Source of the DNA: Siphonodentalium dalli
Lineage: Eukaryota; Mollusca; Scaphopoda; Gadilida; Siphonodentaliidae
Assembly: GCA_032622095.1 (NCBI GenBank)
Contig: CP136069.1
Span: 183,881,122-183,945,121, forward strand
Length of the DNA stretch: 64,000 nucleotides
Direction: 5' to 3'
The position numbers were made by a program, and so were the translations under genes. Shown one piece after another: positions 47,934-59,989 of this stretch. The notes beneath the pieces were generated by a model. It made no database searches, was not told where the DNA came from, and saw only the letters and a list, made by a program, of their open reading frames with translations. Each line of letters starts with the position of its first letter. Position 1 is the first letter of the stretch.

Positions 47934-48500
47934 TTAATGAATGTAAATTGATAACAGTTTGACATTGCAGTGTATAAATAAAACATGCTACTAGCAGACT
48001 CATCTCCGGAACAGTTTCTATCAATTGAAATTAATTCTATTTATAATATATTGTTACGTCTGAAGGGCAATTTTATTGTTCTTTTTAGAAGAGAACTCCG
48101 CACGATAACGTTTCGATCATACCAAAAGATTATCAGGACGAACTATATTTTGCTAGCACCCTCAATCAAGACAATTTGAATTTAAAATTTCACTCAACGA
48201 ACTGATTATCGAAATAAACCACATTTGTGTGCATCCTGCATTTATTGACGATGCTCCCAACCAGCGGTTGTTTGCCTGAATATCATCCTAAGTATCACGG
48301 AACCTAGAAACAACAATGGTTTGTACTTGACTAATTATCACCACCGGTACAGTGAACTGATATTGGGCTCCACCTCACGACTTATTGAGAAGGTGAAGTC
48401 CCGGATCCCACCTTCCCAACTCGGTGTGCTATGAACGTGACTACAAATGTTATCTCATTGCAGTGATACCATCTAAATGTATATAGCCACCAAGTTTTAA
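47934..48500. other. no feature
   Basis: AT-rich spacer between the RCC1 fragment and the RCC1-derived array; nothing supported. Confidence 0.5.
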
Positions 48501-50190
48501 GTTACCGGTCTATGTTCAACATACTTCTCCGTCTTCGGTAATACACACTGCATTCCACCTGCAGACTGTTGACGCCCCGATGACCTTTGCCGGTCTCTTC
48601 CTCTCGAGGATGGGGCCTATGCCCACATCCCCGTCTAAGTTCAACATACTTTTCCGTCTTCGGTGGCACACACCGTGCGCACGCCACCTGCACACACTGT
48701 TGATGCCCCCATGACCTTTGCCGGCTCTTCCTCTCGAGGATGGGGCCAATGCCCACATCCCCGTCCGTGTTCAACTTCTCCGTCTTCGGTAATACACACT
48801 GTGCATTCCACCTGCACAGACTGTTGACGCCCCGATGACCTTTGCCGGTCTCTTCCTCTCGAGGATGGGGCCTATGCCCACATCCCCGCCTAAGTTCAAC
48901 ATACCTTTCCGTCTTCGGTGGCACACACCGTGCGCACGCCACCTGCACACACGGTTGATGCCCCCATGACCTTTGCCGGCTCTTCCTCGAGGATGGGGCC
49001 AATGCCCACATCCCCGTCCATGTTCAACTTCTCCGTCTTCGGTAATACACACTGTGTGCATTCCACCTGCACAGACTGTTGACGCCCCCATGACCTTTGC
49101 CGGCTCTTCCTCTCGAGGATGGGGCCAATGCCCACATCCCCGTCCATGTTCAACTTCTCCGTCTTCGGTAATACACACTGTGTGCATTCCACCTGCACAG
49201 ACTGTTGACGCCCCGATGACCTTTGCCGGTCTCTTCCTCTCGAGGATGGGGCCTATGCCCACATCCCCGTCTAAGTTCAACATACCTTTCCGTCTTCGGT
49301 GGCACACACCGTGCGCACGCCACCTGCACACACTGTTGATGCCCCCATGACCTTTGCCGGCTCTTCCTCTCGAGGATGGGGCCAATGCCCACATCCCCGT
49401 CCATGTTCAACTTCTCCGTCTTCGGTAATACACACTGTGTGCATTCCACCTGCACAGACTGTTGACGCCCCGATTACCTTTGCCGGTCTCTTGCTCTCGA
49501 GGATGGGGCCTATGCCCACATCCCCGTCTAAGTTCAACATACCTTTCCGTCTTCGGTGGCACACACTGTTGATGCCCCCATGACCTTTGCCGGCTCTTCC
49601 TCTCGAGGATGGGGCCAATGCCCACATCCCCGTCCATGTTCAACTTCTCCGTCTTCGGTAATACACACTGTGCATTCCACCTGCACATACTGTTGACGCC
49701 CCGATGACCTTTGCCGGTCTCTTCCTCTCGATGATGGGGCCAATACCCAAATCCCCGTCTATGCAACATACTTTTCCGTCTTCGGTGGGACACACCGTGT
49801 GCATGCCACCTGCACACACCGTTGATGCCTCCATGACCTTTAACGGTCTCTTCCTCTCGAGGATGGGGCCAATTCCCAAATCCCCGTCTTTGTTCAACAT
49901 ACGTTTCCGTCTTCAGTGGCAGACACCGTGTGCATTCCACCTGCACAGACTGTTGATGCCTCCATGACCTTTGCCGGTCTCTTCCTATCGAGGATGGGGC
50001 CAATTCCCACATCCCCGTCTATGCAACATACTTTTCCGTCTTCGGTGGGACACACCGTGTGCATGCCACCTGCACACACTGTTGATGCCTCCATGACCTT
50101 TGCCGGTCTCTTCCTCTCGATGATGGGGGCCAATACCCACATCCCCGTCTTTGTTCAACATACTTTTTCATCTTCTGTGGCACACACAAA
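48500..50190 (-). repeat. 128-bp minisatellite built from an RCC1 blade
   Basis: About thirteen tandem units with GAGGATGGGGC near 48606, 48736, 48861, 48989, 49115, 49242, 49371, 49499, 49610, 49731, 49861, 49990 and 50121. The minus strand of a unit reads GDVGIGPILERKRPAKV, then VCAGGMHTVCITEDGEV, which is the core of an RCC1 repeat. Unit length (mostly 125-131 bp) is not a multiple of three, so the frame changes at each unit and all three frames stay open, giving overlapping frames of 80-207 codons. Some units carry AAG|GTATGT, a donor-like site after EDGK. As a continuous protein it is unlikely. Confidence 0.8.
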
Positions 50191-50504
50191 AAACTCCAGA
50201 GAAGACTTTCAACACCCAGATAACCTGCAGTATAGGTCTAGCGCTTTCGTTATTGTTTTAACTTCATCAGGACCGAGTTTGGCATGTGATTTATTTGCAA
50301 ATAAAGTCTATTACATGATCCTACCCTTAACCCATTCTATGAATTGTGATATTAAACATTCGTTAATAACAAGAAATAGTGCTAGGTGACCGTTCACGTC
50401 CGGTTTATCGTATGTTTTCATTCCGCACGCTACGTCTGAAAATAATACGATTTCCTATATATTTTCAATAAACTATAATGAATGAAGAGTTTGAAAAGTT
50501 ATGT

Positions 50505-50655
50505 CATTAAATATACGCCATTAAATACGTCAAAGAGTCTTTATTTGTCTGGGACTATTTCTTGACTTGGCAAAAACTCATAGTTAAGTCAAACATCATC
50601 GCAGGCCGTATATAGAAGCCAATGTTAGTTTTGCGTCCCATTTGTTGATATAAGT
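50505..50655 (+). mobile_element. terminal fragment shared with Crypton-like region
   Basis: ATTAAATACGTCAAAGAGTC, TTTATTTGTCTGGGACTAT and, further on, GCAGGCC, CCCATTTGTTGAT and AGTATGTTTTGTC are the reverse complement of 62170-62340, downstream of the recombinase remnant. This is a second, truncated copy of that element's 3' part. Confidence 0.6.
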
Positions 50656-51304
50656 ATGTTTTGTCGAATTGTGGATATTGTAATAAATGGATCAATATTG
50701 AAAAAAGGTGCAAAATTGTGTTACTTGGGTTGGCATGAACACACGTCAGTTAGTATGCTAATAATCTGCAATATTTTTATATATTTATGATGAACTAAAC
50801 CAATCTGTCAATGTTGCATAATTTCAACACCCCCAATTAGGTTCTGTGATTTCCTCAAATTGTTCCCTCACACGCCTGGGTGATATGACTATCTTTCTGA
50901 GGAAACATGTTGAACCTTCCTGTATCTGACAATGCCAACTATTTCCCAGAATTTCTTGCTAAAACCAACATGAGTTACACATAAACATCTCAAATAATGT
51001 TGACCCGATGAGTGAATTAAATATGTAAATGATTGCTGCAAGAAATTGTGCAATGTTTCTACGGTCTTTTAAATGAACTCAATCCCAGAGATATATTTCT
51101 GATTTGTCAGGTGAAATGGTTTTGCATTAAATAGCTTTGCCACCAAGATGTTCAAATATTTCCTTGAATGTCTTGTTGAAAGCAACAAAAATTATACATT
51201 TCTAATAATGTTGATTTGATGAGTGAAATAATTATGCAAATGCAGAACTGAGCAGGTATTTTGTTAACAATAGTTGGTTAATATGAACATCAATTAATCA
51301 TATA
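50656..51304. other. small duplicated blocks, no gene
   Basis: GTTGACCCGATGAGTGAATT at about 51000 and GTTGATTTGATGAGTGAAAT at about 51210 lie in parallel blocks, and CCTCCTGTATCTGGCAATGC-like sequence occurs at 50920 and 51690. These look like old duplications of the following ORF's surroundings. Confidence 0.4.
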
Positions 51305-51739
51305 TCACTGCCAGCAATTTAAACAACGAAATTGATTCCTCACATATTCATGAGGTATTTTGTTACAAATAAAAAGCAAAACTTTCCAATGTATGAGCCT
51401 TGGTATTACACTGAATGTACAGCTTGATTCTTTAAGTCTTTCTAGAGAATTGATGTTGCAAAATACTGTAATAGCATCAAGATCAGAGCTGCTCGGTTGA
51501 ATCGAATTTAACTTCACCGTCATTTGCTCTTTCAGTGAAGAAAGCAGACTCACAAAATATTCTACATTGAGTACCTTGCAAATGAACCAAAGAGTTCCAT
51601 TCATCAAATGCAACCACTTATGTTCTTGAAACTTAACCTGCTTCAAGCATTGTGTGTGTTTCTTTCTCATGAAACACATTGAACCCTCCTGTATCTGGCA
51701 ATGCCAACAGGCCGTTTTCGGTGACACAAACAAAGGCAA
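51305..51739 (-). CDS. unrecognised 144-codon ORF
   Basis: Longest single frame in this part of the window: MPLFVSPKTACWHCQIQEGS... with segments SLLSSLKEQMTVKLNSIQPS and AITVFCNINSLERLKESS, which look like irregular leucine-rich stretches. There is no signal peptide and no motif I can name. It could be an exon of an LRR protein or chance. Parts of it are duplicated at about 50.9 kb in broken form. Confidence 0.3.
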   Translation of the reverse strand: MPLFVSPKTACWHCQIQEGSMCFMRKKHTQCLKQVKFQEHKWLHLMNGTLWFICKVLNVEYFVSLLSSLKEQMTVKLNSIQPSSSDLDAITVFCNINSLERLKESSCTFSVIPRLIHWKVLLFICNKIPHEYVRNQFRCLNCWQ

Positions 51740-54150
51740 ATGATGGTATATAGCATGTTTGTGTAAGTGAGTTGGGCATTAGTCACCACATAAAATACAT
51801 CCCCCCAACTTTTTAACACACCTTTCATTTAATGTTAAGTCGAATAACAGATTTTCCCACATCTTCTGTGCTGTTATCCATCTACAAGGAATTACATCAC
51901 TGATTGAGTTATGATGCGTTAGCAAGAATGACTATATACTGTATGTCCATTTCAGAAATGGATATTTATTATAACATTCCATTGAGTATGAATGCAGGTC
52001 GGTTTGACAGTTCCACGCATAAAAAAATCAGACCAACTTGCATGCATATGCTGTGGAATGCAATACAACAATGATCCATTTGTATATTTACACTCATTGA
52101 ACTGTCAAATTGAAATAGAATTTACAGCCTAATAGTATTAAATAACATGTCCATTTCAATCAGGCTTTGCTATTAATTTACTTTTAAACAATATATAGAA
52201 ACAAGATGGGATCAGCGCGCGACTTCATATGAATTTAATTAATGTAATTTCACCCAATCAACATCCTGCATTCTTGTTCCACACTAAACAATCTATTACT
52301 CCGTTATAATACTGGCGATCATTAGGGCCATCATAACAATTTAACAATTCGATTAGAATCATGATTTTTGCCTGACGATTTGATGCACATCGCGATGCAG
52401 CTACTCTGGAGTATGACATTGGCTGCTTCCGAGTTTGTTAAGTAATACAGACTGTAATACTGTGTAGTGGAGTTTGACACAGCATATTCAAGCCATATTG
52501 TCTTACATGTATCATGATATTTAAACTGTTCTATTTAGAAATACTTGTATAATCAATAAAACTTATAGTTCACAATATTTATTTCACATCTGAATTTGAT
52601 AACAAATACATTGTAGTCCAGTACATTTATGGTTTCACTTCAAACTAATTGCAACACAAAGGTTCTCAGTGGGAATAAGTACACTAACCCATCACAAACA
52701 ACTTACTAAAAATCAAAATGAATCAAGAAAGGCAAAATTGATTAATTTTGAGAAATAAATTCATCAAATTTTGGTCAAATACTCAACGTATGGATTTTCA
52801 AGTATGTTTCAAAAGACCTTCCATTTATATATCCATTCTGTGGAGTTCTCAACCCTGATTACAGAACAGAAAACTGTTCCCAATCTATGATTGAGAAGAC
52901 AAAAATATTCTTTAACAAAATGTGTGTTCCACCATTATATGGACTTAGTCAAATTAGTCTGTGGTCCAAAACCGCATGATGAAATAGATAAATATTTATC
53001 TGTTTTCCCACACGCATGTCTTGTAATAACCAATACATGTATGTGATGTTTCCGGGGTATATAGATGCATGAAGTAATCATTTTTTTGTGCACAATATAG
53101 TGAGGAAACTAATACAACAAGAAATAACTTCATTTTTCTCTAGTTTTTTAAAAACTAGAAAATAAAATATGGATTTGAACTAATTCTTGGAAATTGAGGC
53201 TCCAAAATTAGACAAACTCCCAATTTTGGAGGCACATAACACACAAAATACTCAGCGTCTCTGGAAAATGTTTTCTGTTCTGTAATCATAATTGTGTACT
53301 CATCAAAATTGATATATAAATAGAAGGACAGGTGAAATAAAGTTTTTTATAAACATCCTTGAATAGCTATAAATTAAGTCTTTTAACAATTTGTCACAAA
53401 ATTACCAATTTCGGCTTTCTTGATCCTTTTTTATTTTTAGTGTGTTTATAATTGTTTAATAGACATAATCCTGCCAAGAAACATTGTGTTGCAATTAGTT
53501 TGAGGTTTGGCACTTTTTCTCATAAATGCACTGGACTAAAACTTTCAACGAGTGTTGTCGAATCATTTTACGGAAAAATTCTAGGTTGAGATAATTTAAA
53601 AATACGTAATCGAATCGGCAAGGAAACGGATAGTCAATCAAATGGAGAATTTGAAATCGTGATGCATCGAAATCACGATGAATCATTACGATCATAACAT
53701 TCAAATCTAATAACAGTTATGTCCAAATTTATAACACACAAGACATGCAGACACACCTACATATGAATAAAAATACTACATTTATTTATGCATGTACATA
53801 AATATAAAATCACACTAATTCAAACATCCACATGTGTACAATAACTACATTTAACACATACGAACACTCACGCATAGAAAATGTCGTCTCCAGGATAATC
53901 GCTGATAAGGAAGCATATAAAAAATATTTCTAGCAAAAATAAATCATAAAAATACACGTATATTGCAGATAAAAATAGACTTCTCCTTCAGACCATACAT
54001 GACAGCTTCCAACATCCTGCCATTGTATTGGTATGTACATACAGTACCAACAAGTAGTGGATTATATTTTCTATCCAACACTAGTACTGCCTCACCATGG
54101 AAGCTGTAACCTCCCTGGATAACAATACTATCCATGAATAGATACATGTA
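51740..54150. other. no gene recognised
   Basis: AT-rich sequence with no supported gene or RNA. Frames at 53495-53704 and 53944-54147 on the minus strand lack motifs. Confidence 0.5.
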
Positions 54151-54154
54151 CTAA

Positions 54155-54300
54155 CCAATATGGCCACTAGCGTAATCAACAGCCATAATCTTCTTGGCTG
54201 GAACAGAAGTGGACTGACATTTTCTATCCAATGCTACATGCACTTTGGACACTAGCGTGATCAACAGCCAGAATATTCTTGGCTGGAACAGTAGTGGAAA
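54155..54300. repeat. ~80-bp direct duplication
   Basis: CACTAGCGTAATCAACAGCC ... CTTGGCTGGAACAGAAGTGG recurs as CACTAGCGTGATCAACAGCC ... CTTGGCTGGAACAGTAGTGG about 83 bp later. The minus frame keeps VPAKKI(M/I)AVD(Y/H)AS in both, but no family is recognised. Confidence 0.7.
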
Positions 54301-54372
54301 GATATATTCTACTACATTTATTTCAAGTTCATGGTTTGTTGCCGATACCACTTAATGTGAATTGAGATTTGA

Positions 54373-54990
54373 TTGTTCATGGCAAGTATGCTGTTAAAAG
54401 TAGTCACATCCGTTAAAACCGCCATAAACAGAAAGAATATTAATATGAGGGACACGACAAGCAGCGGTATGAAATGGAGTGGGGAACATAATGACAATCT
54501 GCAAACAATTTGAATTGGGTGGGTCAGCCGATATCTAGATGAATGTAGCACGTACATGGCTCATTTTTGTGTCTGACAAAATACCGATATACACCTCAGT
54601 CAATCCTTGACTGATGCAAATATTGGCTGTTCGTTATGTAACAAAATGAGCCCTCTGCATGCTACTATATTCCTCAATATCAGCCACTCAACTCAATTAC
54701 AAATTCTGTTCCAGATTGCCCGCAGTTTGTCGAGTCTCAAATAGATGCAAATTTGTTTCTTATACTAATCATAAATATCGCACAAATATTACACTATGGT
54801 CAAGTTAATAAGCTGTGTTATGTACAAAAGCCAAATCCAGTTACAGAACCTGGCTTTTGTATACATAACACAGCTTACAAACTTGAGAATAACATACTAG
54901 TTAAATGAGATTTATGACATATATTTTTTATATTCTTTCTGTTTATGGCGGTTTTAACGGATGTGACTAATTTAACAGCATATTCTTCAA
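54373..54990. mobile_element. TTAA-type MITE family, copy 3
   Basis: Inverted arms GTATGCTGTTAAAAGTAGTC / GACTAATTTAACAGCATAT, each followed by CATCCGTTAAAACCGCCATA and its complement. A central hairpin is formed by CTGTGTTATGTACAAAAGCC and GGCTTTTGTATACATAACAC. The outermost ends are eroded. Same family as 9228-9586 and 19961-20456. Confidence 0.65.
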
Positions 54991-55139
54991 CCTCAATAAG
55001 CTGACATAATAAACTCTGGAAGGACTTGTCACTTCTCAATTGCAAATAGTTGTGTTTTGTTTGACTACACAAATCCTGTAAACTCAATATTTCGTTGTTC
55101 CTAGCTTGGATTGTTTTCGTTCTGATACAGTGGCAGATT

Positions 55140-57960
55140 CAATCCTGGTTAAGAAAAATGTTTGGGTGCCAAATAAAATCAGGTGGAGTTACCTCTGACC
55201 CAGCTGTTTTAGCTCTAGAAAGAGCCACAAAGGGCACCATGATTTAGAAATTCAAATTTCTTATCGTCAGGGTCAATCACAATAAATCGATATGGCTGGT
55301 TGACACCAATTGTCATCCCTTGGCATCGGTGTATGGTTGTGCCCCACCCAAGTCTCAATGGTGTTTGTTTTCTTTTACAACCTGGGCAATTACAATCTAA
55401 TTTTCTTTCAATAGGAACAATTGGAATTATCTTTGGATGTGACGGCATGAAAGCTGGTCCACTGTAAGTATGGAATTTAACCATAACAACATCAGGGAAA
55501 GAATTCTCCCCTGGTTTCCCATGCAGGTATAAGATATCAACTATTTCTCCTACTGACCAATTGAAGAGGCCATGCTGTTAACATAACTCTAGCCCCATTA
55601 CACAAATATAGAGTTGTGAATTATTTGAAGTTTCTGACTTTGCATGCAATCCTGTTGTAAGAGCTTCAATTTTAGCAATTGGGTGATGTTCATTCATCTG
55701 CAGTATCTTAAATTTATTATGCTCCCATTCTCCTTTGTGGGAAGGAAAGACATACAAACCATGCTTTGCAACTTGATAAATGAGTTCTTCTCCGTGAGAA
55801 TTTTTCACATCATGCTATTGATATTTTGAAGCGATTTTGCATGTTCAGTGGTAATAATCTCTTAGTGAAGAAAGAACAGTTTTGAATTGGGTCTGATCTG
55901 CATTTTGTCGCACAATGCCACCAAGAATGATAACATTGTAAACTGATCCCAAGTTACCCCTGCGCGTAAAGCAGCAGATACCTTACTGTTATTATAATCT
56001 GGGGAATCACATACAGGTGGAAGCTGAATATCATCCCCAAGAAAAACCACAACAGGCAAATTTCCCCAAGCATAGTTTGAACTTTCACCTTTCTTGACAC
56101 CATATCTAGTTGAATTCCATCCAACTAAGTGTTCTGCAGCCAATCATAGACCTTTCATCACAGAGGACAGCAGCTAACCCGTCAGTTTTGCTGTAATTGC
56201 TCCGCTGCTCGCCCTGTTGGTGCACTTAACTCTTTGAACCCTCATTTATCACAAGGAATCTTAATAAAAACTGTACTATCCTCCCAGAAATCAAGTGAGC
56301 GTTGTTACCAGTTGGACAAACCACTTGGACTGCTTTGTTATAAAGTGTTCTTATTGCTTTAACCAAGCAGTTGATCAGATATGTCTTTCCTGAACCTGCT
56401 GTACCTCCAACGATAAGCCTAAGGGGGTTATAACTGCTTGAACCACTTTTGAAATCAACCAAGGTTTTCATTACCAACTTGAATGCAAACTGTTCCTTGT
56501 TCATAGATGCAAAACAAACATGGCAATTTTAAAATTGCACCATCTTCATTTTCATTCATAAGATCATTAATCCAATTCACACCACAACCAGATGGATAGC
56601 ATAAACTTGAAGCTGACCAATCATACTCATCACCACCATTCCCAAACATTAAATCCGAATTGCATATACCATTTTCATTATAATCCGGGTTTGGTTGCAT
56701 AGCTTCCATCCAATCCCCCTGTTCATACTCACAAGAATTATTAGATTGACTTCTCAAATATTTCTGCTTTGCAGTCTCAACCTCAGCCCTAACAAAATTA
56801 GGACAATCACGCATCTCGAGTAACATAGCAAATTTTGTTTTCCAAGATTGTTGATCTTTCAATTCAGTGATATTCCGCCAATCTGGCCAATACGACAAAA
56901 CCATTGAGCGACAATATTCCTCATACGGTGGCCATGTTGCATAGCATGAATTGCCACAGATAACTGGAACCTTACCTCCTTCAACAACATAACCATACAG
57001 TGAGCAATGGTTACTAGAAGGTCTACCTAGATACTTATCCAATGGTGTTTGTGTCAATGTAGAACATTTTCTCTCAAGAACACGGGAACCGGAAAAGCTA
57101 CTGTTTTGAAATGCCTGTTCAAAGGAATAGATGAAATATCACAACATGCCTCAACTGAACTAACGTCTCTTTTTACTGTATTCATAAGAAGTTTCATGCA
57201 TAGAGATTTAGTTGAGGATTCCTTACCTTCATCTGCATTCAATATGTCAGAGAATAATTCAACCAAGGCATCAGTAGATTTGTTACCTTTACAGGCATAA
57301 CCACATACATATTTTTCAGTGGCCATGATATCGTCTACAGAATGGTTATCTGGATTCCCATTGGAGAGTATAATGGAGATGTCACCATTTGCTCTCCAAG
57401 CTTGTGTGTGTAACTGAGAATGTTGTGTTAACAAGGGATGATCACGCTCCATTTCCAAACGAAGACGCCCATTTTTCTCAGTAACAATTGCTGGAGTATC
57501 TCGTATGACCTTACCTGGATTATGTATTGTTCCAAATTCCATTCTACAAACTTTATTTTTCCCATTGTTACATTTTCTGAGACAATAATCTGAACACCTG
57601 TGAATATTTATTCTATTACACACGAGGAGGTGATCTTCAAGAACTGATTCTTGAGTTTCACTAACTTCTGTGAATAATTTGAAGAGAACATTTTTCTCCT
57701 CTGGAGGTGGTGGAGCTGTGCCTTGGGGTGGTGGCCATAGATCCCTTTTGGATTACCATCCTTATCTTTCCCAGCAGGATGGGAAGCTGTCATGTAGTTG
57801 AAATTAAATCTGCAGTTTTATGTCGTGAAAGGCCTTTGTCCAATGCTTCTTGGATCAATGAATGAGGTTTCCAGGCTAACCCATGCCAATGTACCATTCC
57901 TCTGGATTTTGCAAATTCTTATCGATACCAATAATCTTTCACACCAAAACAGGTCCCATA
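55140..57960 (-). pseudogene. Helitron Rep/Pif1-helicase relic
   Basis: Better-preserved Helitron protein. In order on the minus strand: HUH motif HWHGLAWKPHSLIQEALDKG with the two histidines at 57891-57883; MTASHPAGKDKDGNPKG; GTAPPPPEEKNVLFKLF; CNRINIHRCSDYCLRK; ATEKYVCGYACKGN; MKLLMNTVKRDVSSVE; LDKYLGRPS; then the Pif1 helicase with Walker A GGTAGSGKTY (56408-56382), FLGDDIQLPPVCDSP (motifs II-III region, near 56040), LRLGWGTTIHRCQGMTIG (near 55350) and VALSRAKTAGSEVTPPD near 55200. Stops and frameshifts separate at least six open segments. The stretch between Walker A and FLGDD has lost residues. Ends (TC, CTRR) were not identified. Confidence 0.82.
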
Positions 57961-58230
57961 ATTCCTTTGCTTCGTGTGACCCACATTGTGTGAGTGGAGG
58001 GGGAGGATGCCCTATAGCAGAAGAGTCCACAAATAGAGGTGCCATGTCTTACCCACCGGAAGCTGACATAAGCTAATGGTAGAGATGTGTAGGCAGTTTC
58101 TGATATAGTCATAAAGAATAGGAAAACAATATAGCATAAACCCAAAGAACACATACAATTTTGTGTTATGATTTGTTTTATAATAAGAATAAATTTAAGC
58201 TTTGTATGATCCACATGTGAAATAAATTAA
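57961..58230. other. flank of Helitron relic
   Basis: No clear coding signal. It may include the eroded N-terminus of the Helitron protein. Confidence 0.4.
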
Positions 58231-58234
58231 GCAA

Positions 58235-58635
58235 AACGCGAGGTCCCCTGGTCATTACTGTTCATTTAGTACCCACGAGGTCCCCAGGTCGTTACTGTAT
58301 ATTTACTAACCACAGGGTCCCCAGGTCATTGCTATACATTTACTACCCACAAGGTCATTACTATACATTTACTCACTGTACGCTACTGTACATTCGCCAT
58401 CCACGAGGTCCACTTGTCATCACTGCACGTTTACTAATCACGAGGTCCCGGGTCATTACTATACATTTACTACCCATGAGGTCCCCAGGTCGTTAATGTA
58501 CTCACAAGGTCCCCAGGTCATTACTGTACATTTACTACCCACGAGGTCCCCAGGTCCATACTGTACATTTACTACCCACGAGGTCCCCGGGTCATTACTC
58601 CACATTTACTACCCATGAGGTCCCCATGTTTCATA
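58235..58635. repeat. ~38-bp GGTCCCCAGGTCATTACT minisatellite
   Basis: About ten irregular units with ACGAGGTCCCCAGGTC and ATTACTGTACATTTACTACC. Several units are truncated. Confidence 0.9.
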
Positions 58636-58644
58636 ATTAATGAC

Positions 58645-59290
58645 TGCAGTTATTTACCGTACAAACTACTTGGTAATTATAATGAAAATTAATTTATGAC
58701 TGCAGTTATTTACTGTACGAACTATACAAACAACATGGTAATTATAATGAAAATTAATTTATGACTGCAGTTATTTACCGTACGAACAATACAAACAACA
58801 TGGTAATTATAATGAAAATTAATTTATGACTGCAGTTATTTACCGTACGAACTATACAAACAACATGGTAATTATAATGAAAATTAATTTATGACTGCAG
58901 TTATTTATCGTACGAACTATACAAACAACATGGTAATTATAATGAAAATTAATTTATGACTAGTTATTTACCGTACGAACTATACAAACAACATGGTAAT
59001 TATAATGAAAATTAATTTATGACTGCAGTTATTTACCGTACGAACTATACAAACAACATGGTAATTATAATGAAAATTAATTTATGACTAGTTATTTACC
59101 GTACGAACTATACAAACAACATGGTAATTATAATGAAAATTGATTTATGACTAGTTATTTACCGTACGAACTATGCAAACAACATGGTAATTATAATGAA
59201 AATTAATTTATGACTACAGTTATTTACCGTACGAAATATACACACGACATGATATGGTAATTATAATGAAAATTAATTTATGTTCATTTT
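58645..59290. repeat. ~62-bp tandem repeat
   Basis: Roughly ten units: TGACTGCAGTTATTTACCGT, ACGAACTATACAAACAACAT, GGTAATTATAATGAAAATTA. Some units lack GCA of CTGCAG. The same unit core occurs singly at 12600 and 24149, so the tandem array probably grew out of a dispersed repeat, which continues at 59280-59450. Confidence 0.92.
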
Positions 59291-59450
59291 CATTACAGTT
59301 ACTATGTTGTTTGCATCAATCAGCACATGTATTTTGTACTAATCCTTGGCTCAAATTCATTCATTTATTGCATATATTGTATTGAGTATAAAATGATATG
59401 GTCCTATGAATGAACGGATTTATGTACTGTATTCCTTCAATTTTTACCCA
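59280..59450. repeat. dispersed repeat shared with 12.5 and 13.4 kb
   Basis: ACTATGTTGTTTGCAT, CTCAAATTCATTCATTT, GAGTATAAAA and GGTCCTATGAATG occur in the same order as at 12640-12780 and in decayed form at 13440-13570. Confidence 0.7.
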
Positions 59451-59989
59451 ATACGTCTACAATATGGTACGTAAACAACCCCATGTCGTATGCGAAGTTA
59501 GATGTTGCCACTGTTAACTTTCAGAAGGGGGCTGCGTCTAACCATATACTTATAGTTTGTCGATATACATTCAAAGTTCAAAAGCTTTATTTATAAAGTC
59601 AGGCATTTTAAATTACAAACATGAGCATTAAGCTCTTAACTGACTTGTAAAATAATGAAAATGTACATAAACAGTAATGTGAATAAAACACAACCTATCT
59701 GAAAAATAAATTACATGTATATTAGCTAAAACATTGTAAAATACGAATAAAATCACTGAGGACAGGTAGCCCTGACTCGATCAAAAGCGTAAGACACAAA
59801 TTTGTATATTCATATACGGCACAGTAATGTGCACAACAAGTCCATATTTCATTCCTGGATAACACGTTTTGTTCCGTTGAGAGATACCAGACCAGAGAGT
59901 GAAGATTAAAATACAAAATATATACATATAATTAGTATATCCTACAGGCACTGTATTTACATTTAAAACCATTCCAGGTTTCTAACATA
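59451..59989. other. no feature
   Basis: AT-rich sequence between the dispersed repeat and the LINE 3' end; may contain LINE 3' UTR. Nothing more is supported. Confidence 0.4.

Noticed and set aside
48771-49394. A 207-codon minus-strand ORF, and several 80-201 codon frames overlapping it
   Set aside because: They arise because the RCC1-derived unit is not a multiple of three long, so all frames stay open. The protein read changes character at each unit and is not a continuous RCC1 propeller.
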